The notes: a model not told the origin generated them from the sequence alone. Positions 1 to 5,306 are shown, counted from the stretch's first letter. The stretch: DNA of 6,143 nucleotides from Nannocystaceae bacterium (GCA_016763875.1 JAESSZ010001105.1:1-6143), one strand, 5' to 3'. Translations and numbers: made by a program.

Positions 1-416
1 CTTCCGTGCAGAGCGGTCGCTCGCTGTCGCGCTTGGCCCCACTCTGCGTCCGATGTCGGCCAGTCGGGGCCGTCGCGCTCGGGGAACAGAAACGAGCCCG
101 GCTCGATGACCAACCGCGCTTGCTCGCTCGATTCCTGGCCGAGAAACCCAAACGCGTACTGCAGGCCTCCGAGAGGCTCGGTTGTGCACCCACAGGGCGC
201 GATGGCTCCGAGCGTTCTCCCGAAGATGAACAGGTCGAACTCGGCCATCTCCGGCTCTGAGGCCGGCTGGTCTGGCCTCGCGGACGTCTGCTGCCCGCCA
301 GTTTGGCTGTTGCCCGCCGGACTGCAGGATCCTGCCGTGCCACAGGCAAAGCACGTGAGAAAAACGCCAAGAAGGCTGTTTCGGAGCGTTCCTTGGGAAG
401 CGGTGCGCACGGGCAT
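1..416 (-). CDS. Exported, probable lipoprotein with PCGC/PLGGL signature (5' part only, runs off left edge)
   Basis: Reading leftwards from an ATG at 416, the frame stays open for 138 codons to the window edge, so the C-terminus and stop are not seen. The N-terminus has a basic start, a hydrophobic stretch (about residues 14-24) and a Cys at 25 preceded by Ala, which fits a lipoprotein signal; Cys at the -3 position is off consensus, so lipidation is uncertain. A Gly/Gln/Ser/Pro-rich linker (about 26-56) follows. Then comes FDLFIFGRTLGAIAPCGC (60-77) with PLGGL at 81-85. From memory, a PCGC plus (P/Q)LGGL(A) pattern occurs at the start of exported metallophosphoesterase/5'-nucleotidase-like proteins of delta-proteobacteria and myxobacteria; the catalytic part would lie outside the window. 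No Shine-Dalgarno is visible close to the ATG, and no upstream in-frame ATG or GTG was found. The gene is divergent from rpsP. The coding call is firm; the function is tentative. Confidence 0.72.
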   Translation of the reverse strand, partial: MPVRTASQGTLRNSLLGVFLTCFACGTAGSCSPAGNSQTGGQQTSARPDQPASEPEMAEFDLFIFGRTLGAIAPCGCTTEPLGGLQYAFGFLGQESSEQARLVIEPGSFLFPERDGPDWPTSDAEWGQARQRATALHG

Positions 417-573
417 GGTCGTAGCAGTGCAATGCGTGAAAAGCGCGGCACCTCTTAGGTCCCGGCTAGCGCTTGGCGAGGGACGTTGGCGCGGATCGAG
501 CAGCGGTGCAACCCAGCCGCGGGGGCTGTCACGGCGCGCGTATCGGCCGCGATATCGCCTGTTCTGATCATCC

Positions 574-602
574 TTGACCCACGACACCCACACGGCTACG
601 TT
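574..602 (+). promoter_or_regulatory. Predicted sigma70-type promoter for rpsP
   Basis: TTGACC (574-579, 5 of 6 matches to TTGACA) and TACGTT (597-602, matching the most conserved T, A and final T of TATAAT) are separated by exactly 17 nt. Transcription would start near 609 and give a leader of about 53 nt before the rpsP ATG at 662. The site may drive the whole rpsP-to-yraN cluster if transcription reads through the 923-1276 gap. Confidence 0.6.
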
Positions 603-611
603 CCGCAGCCC

Positions 612-634
612 TCCGCGGACATTTGATCCGCGGG
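612..634 (+). promoter_or_regulatory. GC-rich hairpin in the predicted rpsP leader
   Basis: CCGCGGA (613-619) pairs perfectly with TCCGCGG (627-633) around the 7-nt loop CATTTGA; a T612-G634 wobble can extend the stem to 8 bp. It lies just after the predicted transcription start and ends 14 nt before the GAAGG ribosome-binding sequence (648-652). There is no T-run, so it is not a classical terminator. Many ribosomal protein genes carry autoregulatory leader structures; assigning that role here is inference. Confidence 0.45.
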
Positions 635-661
635 CAAGTTCCAAAGTGAAGGTTTGAAGTC

Positions 662-922
662 ATGGCCGTCAAGATCAGGCTCGCGCGCGTTGGCGCTAAA
701 AAACGTCCCTTTTATCGTGTCGTCGCAACCGACGTCCGTTCGCCCCGGGACGGCCGCTTCCTCGAGAAGCTCGGCACAATCAATCCAAACACCGAGGTCG
801 CGACCGTCGACCTCAACATGCCGCGTATCGAGTATTGGCTGAGCCACGGTGCTCTGCCGACTCAGACGATGGCGCGGATCATCAGAAGCGAAAAGAAGAA
901 GGCCGCAGGCGCCGCCACCTAA
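662..922 (+). CDS. rpsP: 30S ribosomal protein S16
   Basis: Small-subunit ribosomal protein S16, which binds 16S rRNA in the 5'/platform region and is needed for ordered 30S assembly. The 86-aa protein has the family's normal length and its diagnostic N-terminal block: VKIRLARVGAKKRPFYRVV (3-21), followed by RDGRFLEKLGTINPN. A KKKA-rich C-terminus (residues 78-81) is also normal. The ATG at 662 is supported by GAAGG at 648-652 with 9 nt spacing, and by the invariant MxVKIRL start. It heads the rpsP-KH-rimM-trmD-rplS cluster, as in most bacteria, and has a predicted promoter at 574-602 plus a leader hairpin. A 354-nt gap separates it from the next gene, unlike the tight packing further downstream. 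ffh, the frequent upstream partner, is not present; a divergent exported-protein gene lies there instead. Confidence 0.97.
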   Translation: MAVKIRLARVGAKKRPFYRVVATDVRSPRDGRFLEKLGTINPNTEVATVDLNMPRIEYWLSHGALPTQTMARIIRSEKKKAAGAAT

Positions 923-1276
923 GGGCGGACCGTCCCGATTCGAGGCCCCCGTTTGACCCCAGTGGGTCGGCCGGTCGACGCCGTGCTGGTCTCAATGACT
1001 TGCGCGGCGCTTCACGTTCGGGCGCCAGTGCCGTGTTTATTGCCCAAATCCGGGACTTTTGAGAACACGTAGGTTGCAAACCTACACGCGAATCTCTCGA
1101 CACCAACGACGGTTTTCTGGCGCGATTTCGCGGGTCTCCGGCGGCGGCGTCTTTGCCGAGGCATGAGTGCTGTGGGATGCTTCTTGTTGTCTTCCCGGCT
1201 CTCCGTCTCCGCGTCCCCCTCTCTGCGCTAGTTGCGCATACATTCTCCTCCTATATCGCCCCCGGAGCCTTCCGTC
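923..1276 (+). other. 354-nt non-coding gap between rpsP and the KH-domain gene
   Basis: No reading frame here resembles a protein; the open frames are extensions or shadows of rpsP and the KH gene. The stretch contains a perfect 7-bp hairpin (1069-1085, listed separately), a 4-bp CGCG-ATTT-CGCG hairpin (1121-1132) and a pyrimidine-rich stretch before the KH gene (about 1181-1260). No classical rho-independent terminator is visible. TTGCGC (1232) and CTATAT (1251) resemble promoter boxes, but their spacing of 13 nt is too short to accept. The length is unusual for this operon, so an RNA processing site, attenuator or internal promoter is possible. Confidence 0.5.
1069..1085 (+). repeat. Perfect 17-nt inverted repeat / hairpin, resembling an anticodon arm
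   Basis: GTAGGTT (1069-1075) and AACCTAC (1079-1085) are exact reverse complements around GCA. Read as a 5-bp stem and 7-nt loop (GTAGG-TTGCAAA-CCTAC), it has the form of a tRNA-Cys anticodon arm with U33 and anticodon GCA. Flanking GAGA (1061-1064) and TCTC (1095-1098) could close an outer helix across an internal loop. No acceptor stem, D arm or intact T arm (GGTTCRA) surrounds it, so it is not a complete tRNA. No T-run follows, which argues against a simple terminator. Confidence 0.5.
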
Positions 1277-1522
1277 ATGCCGTCCGATTCACTGAAAGAA
1301 CTCATCGAGTACCTCGCACGGGCGCTCGTCGACCACCCCGACCAGGTGGCTGTCGCTGAAGTCTCTGGCGAACAGACCGTCGTCTTGGAACTGCGTGTCG
1401 CCAAAGAAGACCTAGGTAAGGTCATTGGCAAGCAGGGCCGGACCGTCAAAGCGATGCGAGCATTTCTGAGCGCCGCGTCCTCCAAACTCCGCGTACGGGC
1501 CGACCTCGAGATTCTTGAGTAG
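1277..1522 (+). CDS. khpA: KH-domain RNA-binding protein (KhpA / YlqC family)
   Basis: Small single-KH RNA-binding protein of 81 aa. In other bacteria the family (KhpA, partner KhpB/Jag) binds many RNAs and affects cell elongation and sRNA or mRNA stability. The N-terminal helix LKELIEYLARALVDHP (6-21) is the family signature. A beta strand region (about 34-42) precedes the KH GxxG loop G51-K52-Q53-G54 within KVIGKQGRT (48-56), followed by the helix VKAMRAFLSAASSKL (57-71). The ATG at 1277 is preferred over an in-frame GTT/ATG-type extension from 1232 because GGAG (1264-1267) sits 9 nt before it and family members begin with the LKELIxYL helix. It lies between rpsP and rimM, the conserved position of this gene, and the 53-nt gap to rimM suggests co-transcription. 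KhpA naming is by family and context. Confidence 0.93.
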   Translation: MPSDSLKELIEYLARALVDHPDQVAVAEVSGEQTVVLELRVAKEDLGKVIGKQGRTVKAMRAFLSAASSKLRVRADLEILE

Positions 1523-1575
1523 CGGTTCGTGTCGGCCAGTCATTCTGCGCTGTCGCCCACACGCGGGTGAGTGAA

Positions 1576-2127
1576 ATGGAATCCGAGGAGTTAGACATCG
1601 GCTACGTCGCTGGTCCGCACGGTGTGCAAGGCGGCGTACGCATCAAACTGCACGATCCTGCCTCGCAGGCGCTTCAGCGCGGAATCGTGCTCACGTTTGT
1701 ACGCGACGGTGCTCGCACCGAGCACGAGGTCGAGGCCGCGGATGTGGTCCCCGGCAAGTCCGGTTTGCACCGGGTCCGTCTCAGTGGCGTTAACCGACGG
1801 GAACTCGCGGAAGCGCTCAAGGGAAGCACGATCGTTGTGCCTCGTGCGGTGTTGCCCAAGTTAGCGGACGACGAGTTCTATCTCGCGGATGTCGTCGGGC
1901 TCGCCGTGATGCGCGATGCACAGCCGCAGCACCTGGGCAAGATCGTCGGTCTCACCTCTAACGGAGTGCAGGATCTGTTCGAGGTCGAATGGACTAGTCC
2001 CGACGACCACCGGCATCTGTGGATGATGCCCGTGTTACCCGGCCTTGTTCGCGAGGTGGACGACACGCGCGTGCTGGTGGAGTTGCCCGCAGGGTTCCTT
2101 CCCGACGGCCTGGAACTACCTTCGTGA
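1576..2127 (+). CDS. rimM: Ribosome maturation factor RimM (16S rRNA processing)
   Basis: RimM assists late 30S maturation by binding S19 and the 30S head. The protein is 183 aa, normal for the family. The N-terminal RimM barrel (about 6-90) opens with IGYVAGPHGVQGGVRIKL (8-25), matching the family's G-x(4)-HGxxGxV block. The C-terminal PRC-barrel (about 98-178) has EFYLADVVGLAV (100-111), LGKIVGL (120-126) and the closing VELPAGFLPDGLE segment. I chose ATG 1576 because GGTGA (1566-1570), complementary to the 16S anti-Shine-Dalgarno, lies 5 nt upstream. GTG 1567 is an in-frame alternative adding three residues, but it has no ribosome-binding sequence. The stop codon overlaps the trmD start in GTGA (2124-2127), indicating translational coupling. 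Confidence 0.96.
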   Translation: MESEELDIGYVAGPHGVQGGVRIKLHDPASQALQRGIVLTFVRDGARTEHEVEAADVVPGKSGLHRVRLSGVNRRELAEALKGSTIVVPRAVLPKLADDEFYLADVVGLAVMRDAQPQHLGKIVGLTSNGVQDLFEVEWTSPDDHRHLWMMPVLPGLVREVDDTRVLVELPAGFLPDGLELPS

Positions 2128-3413
2128 CCGCGGCGTGCTCGTTCGAAGTCTTGACGCTCTTTCCTGAGGTCGTTGACGCATTCGTGCGCGCGGGTGTGCT
2201 CGGCAAGGCTATCGAGCGTGGCGTTGTGCAGGTCCACGCCACCAACATTCGCGACTTCTCGACCGGAAAACATCGGTCGGTCGACGACACACCGTTTGGC
2301 GGCGGCGCGGGGATGGTCATGAATCCCGGGCCCGTGCTCGACGCGTTGGAACACGTCGCCGAGCAGCGAGGACCGTTGCATCGCGTGCTGCTGACGCCTT
2401 CGGCACCCAGGTTCGATCAGCGCGCCGCTGAGCGCTTGGCGAAGTTGCCGCGCGTCGGGTTGGTGTGTGGTCGCTACGAGGGAATCGACGACCGGATTCG
2501 CGAGCACTATATCGACGAGTGTTTTTCGATCGGTGACTACGTGCTTGGTGGCGGGGAAGTGGCCGCGCTCGTGGTGATCGAGGCGGTGTCGCGTCTCGTC
2601 GATGGCGTGCTCGGTAATCCCGAGTCCGCGTCGTCCGAGAGTTTTTCCGATGCCGCCCAAGACGGCTCGACCCTCGAGTACCCGCAGTACACGCGGCCGG
2701 CCGAGTTCCGCGGACATCCGGTACCGCCAGTGCTCATGTCGGGCGACCACGCCGCGATCGCTCGGTGGCGCTCAGAAGCGGCTCGACGTCGGACGTGGGA
2801 ACTGCGTCCGGATCTTCGCCCTGCGCGCGCTATCCCGGCTGCGACCCCGCGGTGGCTGGCGATCGATGCGTCTCAAGCCGCCGATGTCGACGAGTTGGCT
2901 CGTGTCGCGATGAGCCATCGGGTGGCGGGCGTCGCGTTGCTGGGAGCGGACGTCGGCAGTGCCGCCGCTTGGGCCGCGGCGACTGGCGGCAAACTCGCCA
3001 CGGCTGCGCTCCCGAACCTCAAGGCGTTGTGCAAGCGCCTCAAGCGCGCATCAGGGATCGCGCCGTGGGTGGTCAGACTGCGCGCCTGCTCGGGCGCTGG
3101 AGATGAGGTGCCACACGAGGCCCGCTCGCCCGCCGAACTCGCGGACGTTCTCGGGGCGGTCCCGAGCGCAAAACCGCGAGCAATCGTCCTCTGGATACCA
3201 GATCCCAGCACCACGGGACTCGGCACCGAAGACGCGGTATACGCGCCCGACGTTGATTCGTTGCAACGTTGGGTCGCAGAAGCGGGCAGAGGACTTGCGA
3301 TCAACGACGCGATCGTAGACGCTCGGCGCCCTCGCTGCAGGCCAGCCGTGCTTGCCGACGTGGCACTTGCCACGCTACCGCGCAGCCCAGACCCCGAGCG
3401 ATACGAGCCATGA
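2124..3413 (+). CDS. trmD: tRNA (guanine37-N1)-methyltransferase TrmD with a long C-terminal extension
   Basis: TrmD uses S-adenosylmethionine to make m1G37 next to the anticodon, preventing +1 frameshifts. Residues 1-231 form a complete TrmD: FEVLTLFPEVVDAF (7-20), DDTPFGGGAGMVM (54-66), the knot segments CGRYEGID (115-122) and SIGDYVLGGGE (135-145), and YPQYTRP (186-192) with PPVLMSGDH (201-209). R157 matches E. coli catalytic R154. The position of E. coli Asp169 aligns with Glu172 (SSESF), a conservative change. The protein is 429 aa against a usual ~240-250. Residues about 232-429 are an Ala-rich alpha/beta extension with strands such as WLAID (244-248), VAGVALLGA (267-275) and AIVLWIPDP (353-361). 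It may be a diverged TM1570-type SPOUT methyltransferase domain, which some bacteria encode next to or fused with trmD. The start is GTG 2124, overlapping the rimM stop; the stop overlaps rplS as ATGA. Confidence 0.95.
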   Translation: MTAACSFEVLTLFPEVVDAFVRAGVLGKAIERGVVQVHATNIRDFSTGKHRSVDDTPFGGGAGMVMNPGPVLDALEHVAEQRGPLHRVLLTPSAPRFDQRAAERLAKLPRVGLVCGRYEGIDDRIREHYIDECFSIGDYVLGGGEVAALVVIEAVSRLVDGVLGNPESASSESFSDAAQDGSTLEYPQYTRPAEFRGHPVPPVLMSGDHAAIARWRSEAARRRTWELRPDLRPARAIPAATPRWLAIDASQAADVDELARVAMSHRVAGVALLGADVGSAAAWAAATGGKLATAALPNLKALCKRLKRASGIAPWVVRLRACSGAGDEVPHEARSPAELADVLGAVPSAKPRAIVLWIPDPSTTGLGTEDAVYAPDVDSLQRWVAEAGRGLAINDAIVDARRPRCRPAVLADVALATLPRSPDPERYEP

Positions 3414-3874
3414 GCTACAGCTGTCCCCCGATTAACGAGATTGAGCGTTCCAGCCTTCGCACGGACCTTCCAGAGTTCCGCGCTGGCGACACCATTCGTG
3501 TTCACGCGCTGATCTCCGAGGGCAACAAGACACGCATCCAGGTGTTCGAGGGCGTGTGCATCCATCGCAAACGCGGTGGCGCGCGCGGCTCGTTCACGGT
3601 TCGCAAGCTCTCGCACGGTGTTGGTGTCGAGCGCGTGTGGCCCGACGCATCGCCCCGCGTCGCGAAAATCGAACTCGTCAATCGTGGTCGAGTCCGTCGC
3701 GCGAAGCTCTACTATCTGCGTGAGCTTCGTGGGAACGCAGCACGCATCCGTACCAAGCTCGGCGCGTACCCGTCCCAGATGGCTGCCGACGCGGCGGCCG
3801 GTAAGACCAAGGGTCGATCCCGGAGCAAGGCCAAGGCCAAGAAGGCCGCGGCGGACGCTGCAAAAACCAAGTGA
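3410..3874 (+). CDS. rplS: 50S ribosomal protein L19 with basic C-terminal tail
   Basis: Large-subunit ribosomal protein L19, located at the 30S-50S interface. The core (residues about 8-117) is fully typical: LPEFRAGDTIRVH (20-32), RIQVFEGVCI (42-51), the GGARGSFTVRKLSHGVGVER block (56-75), and the closing RRAKLYYLRELRGNAARI (96-113). The protein is 154 aa while most L19 proteins are about 115-120 aa. The excess is a tail at 118-154 rich in Ala, Lys and Arg, including SRSKAKAKK (137-145), probably disordered and able to contact rRNA. The ATG at 3410 overlaps the trmD stop (ATGA) and gives the expected N-terminus. A frame open further upstream to 3269 lies inside trmD and is not used. The stop overlaps the yraN GTG start. 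Confidence 0.97.
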   Translation: MSYSCPPINEIERSSLRTDLPEFRAGDTIRVHALISEGNKTRIQVFEGVCIHRKRGGARGSFTVRKLSHGVGVERVWPDASPRVAKIELVNRGRVRRAKLYYLRELRGNAARIRTKLGAYPSQMAADAAAGKTKGRSRSKAKAKKAAADAAKTK

Positions 3875-4266
3875 GTCCGCGTTTTGTGCCCGGTTCGACC
3901 CGGGCGCGTGGCGATAAAACCGAGGCCCTTGTTGTCGCTCAGTTGAGCGGGCGGGGCCTCGAGCTAATTGAGCGCAACGCCACGCAGGGGGGCGCCGAGA
4001 TCGACCTCATTGCGAGAACTGCGGACGGCAGTACGTACGTGTTCATCGAAGTCCGCGGACGCAGCAGCGAGCAGCACGGGCGCCCGGTGCAGAGCGTCGA
4101 TGGCCGCAAACGTCGGCAGATCATCCGTGCGGCCACCACGTGGCTGGTACAGGCGGATCTGTGGGAACGCGTCGCGGTGCGTTTTGACGTCGTGGGGGTG
4201 ACCCACACAAATGAAAACGCGCCGACGATCGAGTGGATCGAGGACGCGTTCCAGACTGGGCGCTAG
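3871..4266 (+). CDS. yraN: YraN / UPF0102 family endonuclease-like protein
   Basis: This 131-aa protein belongs to UPF0102, a family of unknown role with a PD-(D/E)xK nuclease-like fold, commonly encoded close to rplS and rnhB. Visible signatures are G14 and E18 in the first helix, ELIERNATQGGAEIDLIAR (31-49) with the acidic E43/D45, and YVFIEVRGRSS (56-66), where E60-x-R62 replaces the E-x-K of typical members; Arg at this place is common in the family. The conserved helix KRRQIIRAATTWL (80-92) and VAVRFDVVGV (101-110) follow. It starts at GTG 3871, overlapping the rplS stop in GTGA, so it is probably translated by coupling. rnhB, often present between rplS and yraN, is missing here. It ends 24 nt from the stop of a convergent gene. 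Confidence 0.92.
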   Translation: MSPRFVPGSTRARGDKTEALVVAQLSGRGLELIERNATQGGAEIDLIARTADGSTYVFIEVRGRSSEQHGRPVQSVDGRKRRQIIRAATTWLVQADLWERVAVRFDVVGVTHTNENAPTIEWIEDAFQTGR

Positions 4267-4290
4267 GGCGCCGAAGTCATTGCTGCTCGA

Positions 4291-4941
4291 CTAGGGCTTG
4301 CCGCAGGCTTCGGGAAGCGGCTCAAGCAGGGTGCCGAGGGCGTCGACACAGCAACCTTCCTGCGAGTTGCTGGAGCACTTGTTGTCCAAGTCCGCGGTGA
4401 CACCAAGGTCGTCGTTGCACACGCAGAGTTTCTCGCAACAGAACTTGCCGAAGCTCTGGATGCGCGCGCACTTGAAGCCCGTCGCGCATTTTGAGTCGTC
4501 CACGACGACTTTCTTGGTCGGGCCGCCGTCCTTGCAGTCGTTGTCCGAGGAGCACTTCTTGGAGCACATGGACCGCTCAAGCACGTAGTCGATGCGCAAC
4601 TGGCAATCGCCGGACATGTTGGGATCGCGCTTGAAACACTCGAACTTCTCGCCGCCGTCGGGGTTGCAGATCGCGTCGTCGTTGCAGCCACCGGTGATCG
4701 TCGGGGGCTCTTCCTCGTCCGCGTAGACGCACAGCAACTGATCGCAGCTCAGCGCAGGGAACGTCACGAGTTTGCTCTCGGGTGGCTCGACGTCGCCGTG
4801 GTTGCACGGACTGCCGACCACCGGCGGAGGGCAACCGAGCAGCAGTGGTGCGAGCATGACAACTGCGGGGCCAAGAGGCCGGAGGCCCAAGGTCAAACCT
4901 GATCGCAGAATGGTGCGGACGGACGTGGAAAGCTTCGCCAT
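4291..4941 (-). CDS. Cysteine-rich exported lipoprotein, function unknown
   Basis: I do not recognise a named family. The 216-aa product starts with a basic n-region and a hydrophobic segment (about 23-36) ending in lipobox LLGC with lipidated Cys37, so it should be anchored in the cell envelope. The mature part contains 20 further cysteines (46, 66, 71, 86, 92, 102, 113, 126, 130, 136, 152, 158, 168, 169, 173, 175, 189, 197, 198, 213), an even number consistent with a disulfide-stabilised fold. The segment CSKKCSSDNDC (126-136) resembles the short CxxxC..DxDC modules common in myxobacterial secreted proteins. The frame is open upstream to 5154, but ATG 4941 places the signal peptide correctly. 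No Shine-Dalgarno precedes it, and a possible promoter at 4956-4985 would give only a very short leader. It is convergent with yraN. Confidence 0.85.
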   Translation of the reverse strand: MAKLSTSVRTILRSGLTLGLRPLGPAVVMLAPLLLGCPPPVVGSPCNHGDVEPPESKLVTFPALSCDQLLCVYADEEEPPTITGGCNDDAICNPDGGEKFECFKRDPNMSGDCQLRIDYVLERSMCSKKCSSDNDCKDGGPTKKVVVDDSKCATGFKCARIQSFGKFCCEKLCVCNDDLGVTADLDNKCSSNSQEGCCVDALGTLLEPLPEACGKP

Positions 4942-4955
4942 GGGCAGCAGACCGC

Positions 4956-4985
4956 ATCGTGTCACCGACTCGCAGGGGGGGTCAA
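4956..4985 (-). promoter_or_regulatory. Possible promoter of the Cys-rich lipoprotein gene, near-leaderless
   Basis: On the minus strand TTGACC (4985-4980) is followed after 18 nt by CACGAT (4961-4956). The -35 box is strong; the -10 box is weak (A, A and final T match). Transcription would start near 4949, only about 8 nt before the ATG at 4941, which agrees with the absence of a Shine-Dalgarno sequence. Confidence 0.35.
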
Positions 4986-5281
4986 TGCCGCATACGCCTG
5001 CGGTTCTTCGGTTTTCAGCGTGAAGTCGGTTGCACGTTTTGCGCGTGGTTCCGCGAACAACGGCCGCTACTAGCCTGGCGACGGGTTTCACCGCGGATCG
5101 GAAGCGCGTCTGCCCGCGGTTGGCGTGGTTTGCGGGGCCACGGGCGCCGGCCACGACGACTCACGCCCATCCGTATAGGTGTGGACCCGTATGCCGTTTG
5201 TCTGGAACCCCGCCCACGAGCTGCCGTGTACCGAACGGGCATCTCCGGCGCCGCGAGGCGAGACACCGTAGACGCTTCGAT

Positions 5282-5295
5282 TCCGTTTCGACGGA
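5282..5295 (+). repeat. Short hairpin with TTCG tetraloop
   Basis: TCCGT (5282-5286) and ACGGA (5291-5295) are perfect complements around TTCG. The stem is 5 bp. It lies upstream of the candidate promoter at 5307-5336, so it would not be in that transcript. There is no T-run. Function unknown; chance is possible. Confidence 0.3.
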
Positions 5296-5306
5296 CCCGC
5301 ATTCGC

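Larger units (their letters stand above)
417..661. other. Divergent intergenic region between the left lipoprotein gene and rpsP
   Basis: These 245 nt hold no convincing gene. The right part contains the rpsP promoter and leader hairpin, listed separately. A 10-bp perfect palindrome GCGATATCGC (549-558) lies 16 nt upstream of the rpsP -35 box, a position suited to an operator, although one such palindrome could be chance. I could not identify a convincing leftward promoter for the minus-strand gene. Confidence 0.6.

Noticed and set aside
106..567. 153-codon + strand open frame at the left end
   Set aside because: Its composition is shadow-like, while the minus strand at 1-416 has a signal sequence and a recognisable PCGC/PLGGL motif.
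1043..1110. Complete tRNA-Cys gene
   Set aside because: Only an anticodon-arm-like hairpin is present; acceptor pairing, D arm and the GGTTCRA T loop are missing on both strands.
1232..1256. Internal promoter TTGCGC/CTATAT before the KH gene
   Set aside because: The spacing is 13-14 nt, too short for a sigma70-type promoter, and the boxes are weak.
2019..2123. Upstream in-frame ATG (2019) as the trmD start
   Set aside because: It would add 35 Arg-rich residues inside rimM; TrmD proteins begin just before the F-x-V-L-T-L-F-P motif, which fits GTG 2124.
1878..2750. 290-codon open frame on the minus strand opposite rimM and trmD
   Set aside because: It is antisense to two clearly identified conserved genes, has shadow-type Arg/Ser/Thr-rich composition and no family resemblance; long antisense frames are expected at this GC content.
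2873..3616. 247-codon open frame on the minus strand opposite the trmD extension and rplS
   Set aside because: Ala/Ser/Thr/Arg-rich shadow, overlapping the identified L19 coding sequence. I also considered whether it, rather than the TrmD extension, is real, but the + frame is contiguous with TrmD and ends exactly at the rplS start.
4259..4272. Hairpin GGCGC-TAGG-GCGCC across the yraN stop as a terminator for the convergent pair
   Set aside because: Stem is only 5 bp and no T-run follows on either strand, so a rho-independent terminator is not supported.
5198..5225. Possible sigma54 promoter (TGGAAC...CTGC)
   Set aside because: The GG and GC dinucleotides are not at the required 10-nt spacing.
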